In this document: positions 38,337 through 46,174 of the stretch, piece by piece
Layout of the letters: the number at the start of each line of letters is the position of its first letter
Numbering within the stretch: position 1 is the first letter of the stretch
NCBI RefSeq assembly: GCF_000255295.1
Contig: NC_017030.1
Location: 5,766,001 to 5,830,000 of the forward strand
DNA from: Corallococcus coralloides DSM 2259
GTDB taxonomy: Bacteria > Myxococcota > Myxococcia > Myxococcales > Myxococcaceae
Length of the DNA: 64,000 bases
Reading direction: 5' to 3'
Notes under the pieces: model-generated
The model's database searches: none
What the model was told of the DNA's origin: nothing
What the model saw: only the letters and a program-made list of their open reading frames with translations
Program-made: the position numbers and the translations under genes

Positions 38337-38851
38337 AGCGAGCGTTTGGTCTGGCAGCCGTGGCCGTGCTGTCATCGATTGCCATGACATTTGCTTTCGA
38401 CGTTCCTGTCCCGCTGCGAGTCAAAGTGCGCGGCGCAAGGCTACCCGCTCATGGGCTGCATGTGGCTGGCCGACATCAAGGCCGACTGGCAGGGCGCTAC
38501 TTCTTCATGCCCGCGGAGGCCGGTGGTCGCATGGCCATCACCCACTGCTGCTGCGACTACCCGAAGGTGACCAACCTTCAACAGCGCCGCGACAAATGGG
38601 ACAATGCGAGGGAGCGCTTCCGGGACGAGTGGAGTTCCGAGTTCGGCTCCTGGCCAACGACCGCCACCGGGAAGGTCTGGCCCGGACACCACATCTTCGA
38701 CCTGGCTCACGGCGGGCCGCCGGTAGCGCCAGGCAATGTGGTGCCTGTCCCCGGAGACGTCCATAAAGTCTTCAACGACGAGTACCCTGCCTGCTACGCG
38801 CCCGGTGGGAAATGGCTGACGCCCGGCCCTGAGCGACCCTACTCAGATTGA
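38333..38851 (+). CDS. Secreted HNH-like toxin candidate
   Basis: This 172-residue protein begins at a TTG overlapping the kinase stop and has a signal peptide (MKRAFGLAAVAVLSSIAMTF). The C-terminal half holds HCCCDYP, then VWPGHHIFDLAHGG, NVVPVPGDVHKVFN and YPACYAPGGKW. A paired histidine, an asparagine and a final histidine in this spacing recall HNH/endonuclease-VII-type toxin domains. The next gene encodes an SMI1/KNR4 protein, a family that commonly supplies immunity to such nucleases. The N-terminal 60 residues after the signal are low-complexity, and another frame there also looks protein-like, so a frameshift is possible. Toxic activity is inferred. Confidence 0.6.
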   Translation: MKRAFGLAAVAVLSSIAMTFAFDVPVPLRVKVRGARLPAHGLHVAGRHQGRLAGRYFFMPAEAGGRMAITHCCCDYPKVTNLQQRRDKWDNARERFRDEWSSEFGSWPTTATGKVWPGHHIFDLAHGGPPVAPGNVVPVPGDVHKVFNDEYPACYAPGGKWLTPGPERPYSD

Positions 38852-38861
38852 GGCTACCACC

Positions 38862-39323
38862 ATGCCCATGAACAACCTGCTGGCGGAGTTCTCCCGGCTG
38901 CACTTCCCCAACGCCCCTGCGACGCCTGCGCAGCTCTCCGCGTTCGAGGCGCGTGTCGGCTGGAAGCTGGACGAGGACCTGCGCGCCTTCTTCCTGCACG
39001 CCAACGGCGGCACCCTCTTCAAGCCGCTGCCAGACGCGAAGTACTGCATCCTTTCGCTGGACGAGATCGAGCGAGCTCGCGTCGCCATTCGAGGACGAGA
39101 CCAGGACAGCGCGGGCCCCGCTTCGCACTTCACCCTGGTGGACATGCAGGACACCAACTTCGTCATCCTGGATGTCGCCATGCGGTTCAACGGCCGCTAC
39201 CCGCTGCTCGACGCCTTCCACGAGACGTACCCGGACGAGACGCCGCGCATCGCCTCCAGCTTCGAGGAGTTCTTGGAGAAAGCGCTGAGCAGCGGCAACC
39301 GGGCGTTCTGGCTGGGTGGATGA
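38862..39323 (+). CDS. SMI1/KNR4-family immunity protein
   Basis: This 153-residue protein has the SUKH/SMI1 pattern: an N-terminal helix with ATPAQLSAFEARVGWKLDED (the family E-x-x-LG-x-x-LP-x-D-like region), then AFFLHANGGTL, a middle beta sheet and a C-terminal SFEEFLEKAL helix. Family members bind and neutralise nuclease toxins of polymorphic toxin systems. The gene lies 10 bases after the HNH-like toxin candidate in the same direction, which fits a toxin-immunity pair. GAGG precedes the ATG. Confidence 0.8.
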   Translation: MPMNNLLAEFSRLHFPNAPATPAQLSAFEARVGWKLDEDLRAFFLHANGGTLFKPLPDAKYCILSLDEIERARVAIRGRDQDSAGPASHFTLVDMQDTNFVILDVAMRFNGRYPLLDAFHETYPDETPRIASSFEEFLEKALSSGNRAFWLGG

Positions 39324-39353
39324 CCCCCGAGCAGGCGCCCGTGCCGAGGACGC

Positions 39354-40253
39354 TCACGCCTCGCTGGTGCCCTCCATCAGGAAGTCGATGACGGCGCGCA
39401 CGGCGGGGAGCTGGCCCCTGCGGTGTGGCGTCAGGATCGTCGTCGTCACCGTGCCCGCGGTCCAGGCGGGAAGCACACGCACCAGCCTCCCGGCCTCCAC
39501 GTCCACGCGAGTGAACGTCTCTGGCAGACAGACGACGCCCAGCCCGGCCGTGGCCGCCTTCAAGAGCACCAGCGACTCATCGGCGGTCATGCGTGCCCGC
39601 GGCATCACGGTGACCGTCTCCCCCGCCTTCCCGCGCAACCGCCATTGCGTGGCCGTGGCGCTGGTCAGGAGGCCGTCGTGTTCGCTCAGGTCCTCGGGCT
39701 TGCGAATCCTGCCCCGACTGGACAGGTAGCCGGGCGACGCCACCAGGATGGTGGACTCCACCGCGAGCCGGCGCTGCACCAGGCCCGAGGCGGGCAAGGG
39801 CGAGAAGTGACTGCGCACGGCGATGTCGAATCCCTCCTGCACCAGATCCACGAAGCGGTCCGTCGCGTGAAGCTCGACGCGCACCTTGGGATGCGCCAGC
39901 GCCAGCAGTGGCAGTCGGTCCGCGAGCCGGAACTGCGCCGTGGGGACCGACGTGGTGACTCGCACCACGCCGCTGGGCTCTGCCTGCCGGCGGCGCACCA
40001 CGTTCTCCGCGGCCTCCGCCTCCATCACCGCGGCGCGGGCATGGTCGAGGAAGTCCCGCCCCACGTCCGTCAGCGTGAAGCTCCGCGACGTGCGCTGGAT
40101 CAGCCGGGCGCCCAGCGCGTCCTCCAATTCGGCCACGCGCTTGCTCACCGTGGACTTGGGAATGCCCAGCCGCCGAGCCGCCGCGGCGAAGCCACCGCTC
40201 TCCACGGCCTGGACGAAGAGATGGAGGTCATTGAGATTCAAGGGCCGCCTCAT
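39354..40253 (-). CDS. LysR-family transcriptional regulator
   Basis: The 299-residue protein has a winged-helix LysR DNA-binding domain (LNDLHLFVQAVESGGFAAAA, then RLGIPKSTVSKRVAELEDAL, residues 5-45) and a periplasmic-binding-protein-like effector domain. It is divergent from the glutathione-transferase gene with a 116-base spacer. It most likely controls that gene, the common arrangement for this family. The effector is unknown. Confidence 0.9.
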   Translation of the reverse strand: MRRPLNLNDLHLFVQAVESGGFAAAARRLGIPKSTVSKRVAELEDALGARLIQRTSRSFTLTDVGRDFLDHARAAVMEAEAAENVVRRRQAEPSGVVRVTTSVPTAQFRLADRLPLLALAHPKVRVELHATDRFVDLVQEGFDIAVRSHFSPLPASGLVQRRLAVESTILVASPGYLSSRGRIRKPEDLSEHDGLLTSATATQWRLRGKAGETVTVMPRARMTADESLVLLKAATAGLGVVCLPETFTRVDVEAGRLVRVLPAWTAGTVTTTILTPHRRGQLPAVRAVIDFLMEGTSEA

Positions 40254-40369
40254 CGTCCACGGGTGTGGACCTTGCGTTCGCGTTCCGCTGTCTACACGGC
40301 GCGCGTTGCCACGGCCATCTTGTCCCCATCGAAGGCATCACGCCTTCCCCTTCGGACAGGAGCTTCACC

Positions 40370-41077
40370 ATGGCATTGCCTACCCTCTTCTACGGTGTCC
40401 CCTCTGGCTGCTCGTTTGGCTCCATCGTCGCGCTGGAGTGGCTGGGCCGGCCCTATCAGCTGTGCCGCATCGCCATGCCGGAGGACGTCACCACCGCGGA
40501 CTACCGCCGGATCAACCCCATCGCGGAGACGCCCACCCTGATGACGGAGACGGGCGCGCGCATCAGCGAAAGCATGGCCATCCTCAACCACCTCGGTGCG
40601 CGCGGCGTGGGCACCGGGCTGTCGTTCGCCCAGGGCACCGAGGACTTCGACCGGTTGAACCAGATGCTCGCGTACCTGAACACCACCTTCTTCAGCGCCT
40701 TCTCGCCGCTCTGGTACGCGCTCGAGCACACCGAACTGCCGGAGCCCGAAAAGCAGGCGCTGCGCAACCTGGGGGCCCGCAAGGTGGTCTCCGCGCACGC
40801 GAACCTGGAGGCACTGATGGGCGACACGCCGTGGCTGCTGGGCGACCACCGCACGCTGGCGGACGCCTACTTCATCGGCATCGCCCGGTGGACCCGGTAC
40901 CACGAGGTGCTCGACCGCCGCGACTACCCGAAGCTCCAGGGACTCTTCGAGCGGCTGGAGGCGGACGCCGGCGTGCGCTTCGCCCATGCCATTGAAAAGG
41001 GCGAGACGCCGCAGGGCAGCGGCGCCTTCCAGGGGCACATCCGCCTCGCGGAGGCCCTGCGACGGCTGACCGCATGA
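40370..41077 (+). CDS. Glutathione S-transferase family protein
   Basis: The 235-residue protein has a thioredoxin-fold N-terminal domain with a cis-proline region (IAETPTLMTE) and the glutathione-binding Glu-Ser (ARISESMAI, about residue 66), followed by an all-helical C-terminal domain. Such enzymes conjugate or reduce with glutathione, often for detoxification. I chose ATG 40370 because AGGAG precedes it and the domain starts there; the frame is open further upstream. The divergent LysR gene is the probable regulator. Confidence 0.88.
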   Translation: MALPTLFYGVPSGCSFGSIVALEWLGRPYQLCRIAMPEDVTTADYRRINPIAETPTLMTETGARISESMAILNHLGARGVGTGLSFAQGTEDFDRLNQMLAYLNTTFFSAFSPLWYALEHTELPEPEKQALRNLGARKVVSAHANLEALMGDTPWLLGDHRTLADAYFIGIARWTRYHEVLDRRDYPKLQGLFERLEADAGVRFAHAIEKGETPQGSGAFQGHIRLAEALRRLTA

Positions 41078-41093
41078 GCCGGGAGGCCTCGCC

Positions 41094-41843
41094 TCATCCA
41101 GGCCGTACAAGCTCCAGCCAGCGGGCCAGCGTCAGATCGGTATACGGACCTTGTTCCAAACCGTAGGCGCCCAGCGAAAAGCCATCGTTCCACTCAACGA
41201 TGGCGGTTTCACCGGACTCGAGCACGCCGAAGTCGACCGCATATCCCGCGGTCCCCTCTCCAGCTTCCTCCAGGAGCTGGATGGCCCGCAGGACCTGACC
41301 TTCATCGACTCGAACGGAAGGGTCGCCTCCATAGTGACGCGTCCCTACAACGGTGCCGTGCACGACGAAGACCCGGAACTCACTCCGCCATCGGACCACT
41401 TCCGAGCAGAGGACCTCCGTGCTCCCTGATGCGCGCTCCAGATAGAGCAGATCTTCAACCGACGCGAAGACGTGTCCCGTGAACCGTTTACGGCGCCCAT
41501 GGGGTTTGGCGAAAACCGGAGGGCCTGCTTCGTGGAGGACGGCCGCCTTCAGGTCTCTCACGGTGCTCCGCCAGACACGCCGGTGGAGAAAGGAGCTCAG
41601 GCTCGGCGGATAATCGTGGGTTTCGGGTGCATCGATGCCGAGTTGTTTCAGTGCCCCCAGCACCGTCGGTACGTCGCCCGCCACCAGTGCGTCCCGGGCC
41701 AGCGGTATCTGGCCCCTGGAGAGCTGCTTCGCGGTGAAGGTTTCAACGGGAACGTGGCGCCCCCGGAGTTCGTCGAGAAGCGCTCGCATCTCTGGCTCCA
41801 TGCGACCGGAGCCCAGCTCCTGAATGAATGCGCAGCGAACCAT
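41094..41843 (-). CDS. ATP-grasp domain protein (R2K-clade-like)
   Basis: This protein of about 249 residues has ATP-grasp signatures: FAKPHGRRKRFTG (lysines for ATP), a middle YLERASGSTEVLCSEVV segment and a metal-binding WNDGFSLGAYGL (N and D) near the end. The layout matches the DUF4343/R2K group. These enzymes ligate an amino acid or amine to a carboxylate or modify peptides, often in natural-product or conflict-type neighbourhoods. No precursor peptide is adjacent. ATG 41843 has AGGAT ahead of it; an ATG at 41852 is possible. It is convergent with the GST gene. Confidence 0.7.
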   Translation of the reverse strand: MVRCAFIQELGSGRMEPEMRALLDELRGRHVPVETFTAKQLSRGQIPLARDALVAGDVPTVLGALKQLGIDAPETHDYPPSLSSFLHRRVWRSTVRDLKAAVLHEAGPPVFAKPHGRRKRFTGHVFASVEDLLYLERASGSTEVLCSEVVRWRSEFRVFVVHGTVVGTRHYGGDPSVRVDEGQVLRAIQLLEEAGEGTAGYAVDFGVLESGETAIVEWNDGFSLGAYGLEQGPYTDLTLARWLELVRPG

Positions 41844-42020
41844 CGTCGCCATCCTAAAGCATCGTGCCGCGGACGACGTATACCTGAGGGAGAGCGGGAG
41901 AGCCCCGAGCCTCGGCCACATCCATCAGCGGGCGCTCGTTCAGGGAAGGAGCCCGGCTTCTCACGAATTCGCGGATTCGCCGCATCTGTGCTCCAGTGGG
42001 TTCCCCTCCCCTTTTCGTCC

Positions 42021-43337
42021 ATGACCACCGGAACCCATTCGCCTCCTCCTGAGCCGGGCATGCGGCGCGCGGTATCGCGCTGGGAAATCGTCGGGTTTTC
42101 CATCAACGACGTCATCGGCAGCGGTGTCTACCTGCTGCCCGCGGCCGCCGCCGCGAACCTGGGCTCGGCCAGCACGGGCGCCGTCGTGCTCGCGGGCCTG
42201 GCCGTGCTGCTGCTCGTGCTCTGCTTCGCGGAGGCGGCCAGCTACTTCGACAAGCCCGGCAGCGCGTATCTCTACACGCGTGAAGCCTTTGGAGAACGGG
42301 TGGGGTTCCAGGTTGGCTGGATGACGTGGCTGGCGCGTGTCTCGTCCGTGGCCTCGTTGTCCGTCGGCTTCTCCCGTGCGCTGGGCTTCCTGTGGCCCGC
42401 GGCGAACTCGGGCGTGGGCCAGGGCCTGGCCATCGCCGTGCCCCTGCTCGCGCTCACCGCCATCAACGTCGTGGGCGTGAAGGGCGGCGCTCGCACCGCG
42501 GTGTTCCTCGCCGTCACCAAGACGGTGCCCCTGCTGGTGTTCATCGCCGTGGGCCTCTTCTCCGTGTCCGTGCCGCTGGCGACGTCGGTGGCTCCCAGGG
42601 ACGGCGGCAACCTGGGGGCCGCGGTGCTGCTGCTGCTGTTCGCCTATGCCGGCTTCGAGAACACGGCGGCTCCGGCGGGTGAGTTCAAGAACCCACGCCG
42701 CGATGTGCCCTTCGCGCTCATCGTGCAGATTGGCGTGGTCACCCTCATCTACACGGCGGTGCAGTGGGTGGCGCTGGGCACGTTGCCCGGGGTCGCGGAC
42801 GCGCAGACGCCGCTCGCCAACGCCGCCGCTCGGTTCCTCGGGGGTTGGGGTGGGCTCCTCATGACGGTGGGCGGGGTGCTGTCCATCCTGGGGACCAACA
42901 GCAACACCGTGCTCGCCGGGCCGCGCTACCTGTACGCGCTGGCTCAGGATGGCTTTGGCCCCGCCGCGCTCGCCACGCTGCATCCTCGCTACCGCACGCC
43001 GACGGTCGCCATCCTCACGCAGACGGCCATCGCGCTGCCCCTGGCGTTCTCCGGCTCGTTCGAGGTGCTCGCCACGCTCTCCGTGGTGGCCCGGCTCGCC
43101 ACGTACTTCGGCACGGCCCTGGCGGTGCCCGTGCTGCGCCGCAAGCTCCAGGCGCCCCCGAACGCGTTCCGCATTCCCGGTGGGCCCGTGATTCCCCTCG
43201 CCGCCGCCGCGCTGTGCGTCGTCTTCGCGCTGAGCGCGGAGAAAGAGAACCTCGTCGCCGGCGCCATCGCGCTCGCGGTGGGCTTCGTGCTCTACAAGTT
43301 CCAGCGCAAGCCGGACGGGAAGGCGGCGCTCGGATAG
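42021..43337 (+). CDS. APC-superfamily amino-acid permease
   Basis: This 438-residue integral membrane protein has about 12 helices and the typical first-helix motif INDVIGSGVYLLPAAAA, in which the GSG loop binds the amino acid backbone. It ends in a short basic tail. It probably imports or exchanges amino acids with protons. The frame is open upstream to 41472, but conserved sequence begins only at MTTGTHSPPP (42021) or MRRAVSRWE (42060). It is convergent with the DEAD-box helicase gene. Confidence 0.85.
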   Translation: MTTGTHSPPPEPGMRRAVSRWEIVGFSINDVIGSGVYLLPAAAAANLGSASTGAVVLAGLAVLLLVLCFAEAASYFDKPGSAYLYTREAFGERVGFQVGWMTWLARVSSVASLSVGFSRALGFLWPAANSGVGQGLAIAVPLLALTAINVVGVKGGARTAVFLAVTKTVPLLVFIAVGLFSVSVPLATSVAPRDGGNLGAAVLLLLFAYAGFENTAAPAGEFKNPRRDVPFALIVQIGVVTLIYTAVQWVALGTLPGVADAQTPLANAAARFLGGWGGLLMTVGGVLSILGTNSNTVLAGPRYLYALAQDGFGPAALATLHPRYRTPTVAILTQTAIALPLAFSGSFEVLATLSVVARLATYFGTALAVPVLRRKLQAPPNAFRIPGGPVIPLAAAALCVVFALSAEKENLVAGAIALAVGFVLYKFQRKPDGKAALG

Positions 43338-43395
43338 CCCGGGACATATCGCCGTCATGACGGCCCATTCGCCGCGTTCGCGGAGATGAAGGGCG

Positions 43396-44661
43396 CTACG
43401 GCTTGCGCTTCGGGGGAGGGACGGCGGCGGCGGCTTCGCGCAGCTTGTCCTTCTTGCTCTTGCGCCGGCCCTTCACGCCGCCGTTCGCATCCAGCGGCGG
43501 TGCGGCGGACACGGCCGTCAGCGTCGGTTCAAAGCCCGCCACCTGCTCTCGCGCGACGGACAGGTGGTTGCGCTTCTCGATGAGACGGAAGTGGGCTTCG
43601 GTGTCCGCGCTGACGAAGCTGATCGCCACGCCCGGGTCGCCCGCCCGCCCCGTACGGCCGATGCGGTGCACGTAGTCCACGGTCGAACGCGGCAGGTCGT
43701 AGTTCACGACCGCGGGCAGGCCCGCGATGTCCAGGCCGCGCGCGGCGACGTCAGTGGCGACGAGGACACGCACGCGCTTCGCCTTGAAGTCCGCGAGCGC
43801 CTGCGTGCGGGCCCCCTGGCTGAGGTCTCCGTGCAGCGACGTCGCGGGGATGCCGGCGCGGTTGAGCTTCAGCGCGACATGGTCCGCCGCGTAGCGGCTG
43901 GCGACGAACGTGAGGACGTGGGACCACGCGTGGGTTTCCAGCAACTGTCGCAGGAGCATCGTGCGCCGGGGCGCATCCACCTGGATGGCCCGCTGGAGGA
44001 TGAGGTCCGAGGAAGGCAACTCGCCGTCATCGACGTCGATGCGCGTGGGCTCGTGCAGCAGTCGCTCCGCGAACGTCCGCACGGCGGGCGGGAACGTGGC
44101 GGAGAACAGCAGGTTCTGGCGGCGCGCGGGCAGGAGCGCAAGCAGGCGGTTGAGCTCGTCAGCGAAGCCCAGGGAAAACAGCCGGTCGGCCTCGTCGAGC
44201 ACCAGCGTCTCCACCGCACCCAGCCGGAGCGCGTTCTGATCTACCAGGTCCAGCGCGCGGCCCGGTGTGGCCACGACGACGTCCGCGCCGCCCCGGAGCG
44301 CCAGCATCTGCGGGTTCGCGGAGACGCCGCCGACCGCGAGGCAGGTCTTCAGCGGCTTCTTCAAGTGACGGCCATACCGCTGGAGGGAGTCGACGATCTG
44401 GGCGGCGAGCTCCCGCGTGGGGACCAGGATGAAGGCCCGCACCGGCCGGACCGCCCCACCCGGCCGGGCGCGCAAGGCCTCCAGGAGGGGCAGCAGGAAC
44501 GCCGCGGTCTTCCCCGAGCCCGTCTTCGCCGAAGCCAGGACGTCGCCGCCGCGCAGCACCACGGGGATGGCCGCGCGCTGCACCGGCGTGGGTTCGTCGT
44601 ATCCAAGTTCGGCCACGGCGCGGGCGAGCGCGTCCGACAGGCCAAGTGAAGCGAAGGTCAT
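43396..44661 (-). CDS. DEAD-box ATP-dependent RNA helicase
   Basis: The 421-residue protein has the full DEAD-box motif set: Q motif (PTPVQRAAIP), motif I ASAKTGSGKT, motif II VLDEADRLF, motif III FSAT, motif V VATDVAARGLDI and motif VI HRIGRTGRAG. A short basic tail (GRRKSKKDKL) probably aids RNA binding. This is the RhlE/CsdA-like class used in ribosome assembly and RNA decay, useful in the cold. It stands alone with its own promoter; a weak hairpin-free spacer lies toward the permease. Confidence 0.95.
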   Translation of the reverse strand: MTFASLGLSDALARAVAELGYDEPTPVQRAAIPVVLRGGDVLASAKTGSGKTAAFLLPLLEALRARPGGAVRPVRAFILVPTRELAAQIVDSLQRYGRHLKKPLKTCLAVGGVSANPQMLALRGGADVVVATPGRALDLVDQNALRLGAVETLVLDEADRLFSLGFADELNRLLALLPARRQNLLFSATFPPAVRTFAERLLHEPTRIDVDDGELPSSDLILQRAIQVDAPRRTMLLRQLLETHAWSHVLTFVASRYAADHVALKLNRAGIPATSLHGDLSQGARTQALADFKAKRVRVLVATDVAARGLDIAGLPAVVNYDLPRSTVDYVHRIGRTGRAGDPGVAISFVSADTEAHFRLIEKRNHLSVAREQVAGFEPTLTAVSAAPPLDANGGVKGRRKSKKDKLREAAAAVPPPKRKP

Positions 44662-44824
44662 GGGAGGGGAGCCCTGGGTGGCACGACGCGGAGAACCCTA
44701 CCCTACCTGGCACGGCGCCGAACCGACCCCAGATCCTCGAGGACCGGCACCACCAGCATGTAGATGCCGTTACGCGTGGCGCCGCCGCCCTCATCCGGGC
44801 TCGGCTCCGTCCTATACTGACGGG

Positions 44825-46102
44825 ATGTGCTCGTTCCCCGGCTGCACCACGCCCCCCGTGGGCTCCTCGCCGTGGTGTGTGCTCCACGCCAGAGCCAGGA
44901 AGTTCGCGCACCGATGGCTGGAGACGACCCGCATCCAGAAGCACGACCGGCAGGAGCGGGCCAAGGCGTTTCCCGAGGAGGAGCGGGAGGTCAAGGAGGC
45001 GGAGTTCAATCGCATCGCGGAGACCCTTCGCACCGCCGCGATCCTGATCCATGCCTTTCTCCACTCCCCGTCCAACAGGGTCATCTGCGAAGCAACCTTC
45101 GGCGTGGCGAATGGCCTCGCGGCCTACAAACACTTCGAGGCCATGTTGAAGGTCATCGAAACCTGGGTGGCCGCGCCCCAGACCTATTTCCGCATCAACG
45201 CGTGGAACAAGGCTTTTGGTCGCGAGGCCTGCACGACGCCGGAAAACCTTCGCGTGTTGCTGGCACCCGACTTCACGGCGATGGCACCCGAGGTCCTGGC
45301 GCTGACCCTGGTCCATGAAAGCGCGCATGCCGCCAAGGGGCAGAGCGTCATCGACCGCGCGCCCCGGGAGTCCCCCAGCTTCAAGGTGATGTTGGGGGCG
45401 CTGCGGCTGACCAACGCGTACCACTATGAGGCCGCCGCCAGGGCCTACGCCCTCTTCGTGCGGCCCCAGGAGACGACCCGTACTCCCATCAATCCGGTCG
45501 AACTCTCCAAGCAGCTCAAGGACATGATGGGGAATCCCGAGGGGATCAGCTCCGTCGTGGGCATCGCCAGCAGCCCGGATCCCCTGGCGGTGCTCATCCA
45601 GGAAACCGCACAGACGGCCCTCCATGCGCGGATCCAGACGGAGGACATGTTGATGTTCCTCGTGAACAAGGCGCGGCACAACCTGTCACCCGGGGACGAC
45701 TGGAGGTTCTGTGAGCCCATGCTGCGGGCGCCCCACAGTCGGGGCGCCCTGGTCCAGCCGAGGGACATGGACGATGCCGACCTCTTCTTTCGCGAGACGG
45801 GCCGTGTGCACCAGAGGCTCCAGCACTTGAGCAACGCGGGCCTGGTCACGAAGGCCGCTGGCGCCCCCAGCATCAGCATCACCGACTCACACACGGTGCG
45901 CTATCACGTCACGGTCGCCGACAGCGACCTTGCCGCGAAGGTCGGTGCACAGCCGGCGCTCGCGGCGCGGCTGCGGGGGTTGATCCTCAAGAAGGCGCTG
46001 GAGAAGGAGCACGTCACCCTGGTGACCTTCGAGCGGCTTCTGGGAATGTGGAAGATGTACCTGCTCGCGCGCAGCCAGCCGGGGGGCTACGCGGTCGAAT
46101 AG
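44825..46102 (+). CDS. HExxH protein with N-terminal C/H cluster, unknown
   Basis: This 425-residue protein starts with a small zinc-finger-like cluster (C2, C7, C18, H21: CSFPGC, then WCVLH). A charged helix follows (EEEREVKEAEFNR), then a domain with HESAH at residues 164-168, which fits a zincin active site. The rest is helical and has no signal peptide, so it should be cytoplasmic. I know no named family with this order. The frame is open upstream to 44417, but that part lies opposite the helicase gene; CTATACTGACGGG precedes the chosen ATG. Function is unknown; peptidase-like chemistry is possible. Confidence 0.65.
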   Translation: MCSFPGCTTPPVGSSPWCVLHARARKFAHRWLETTRIQKHDRQERAKAFPEEEREVKEAEFNRIAETLRTAAILIHAFLHSPSNRVICEATFGVANGLAAYKHFEAMLKVIETWVAAPQTYFRINAWNKAFGREACTTPENLRVLLAPDFTAMAPEVLALTLVHESAHAAKGQSVIDRAPRESPSFKVMLGALRLTNAYHYEAAARAYALFVRPQETTRTPINPVELSKQLKDMMGNPEGISSVVGIASSPDPLAVLIQETAQTALHARIQTEDMLMFLVNKARHNLSPGDDWRFCEPMLRAPHSRGALVQPRDMDDADLFFRETGRVHQRLQHLSNAGLVTKAAGAPSISITDSHTVRYHVTVADSDLAAKVGAQPALAARLRGLILKKALEKEHVTLVTFERLLGMWKMYLLARSQPGGYAVE

Positions 46103-46174
46103 GGGACCCGTCGAAGCCCCCGAAACCCGTCGTCTGTCGCCCGCGCGTCCCATGCCCATGCATTGAGCACGGTC

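Noticed and set aside
38399..38510. A plus-one reading frame with SRCESKCAAQG and GYPLMGCMWLADIKADWQ
   Set aside because: It looks protein-like and could mean the toxin gene carries two frameshifts, but without a homologue I cannot choose it over the continuous frame. Kept only as a caution in the toxin entry.
43351..43364. 14-base palindrome GCCGTCATGACGGC between convergent permease and helicase genes
   Set aside because: It has no loop or T-run and no gene start near it, so neither terminator nor operator is supported.
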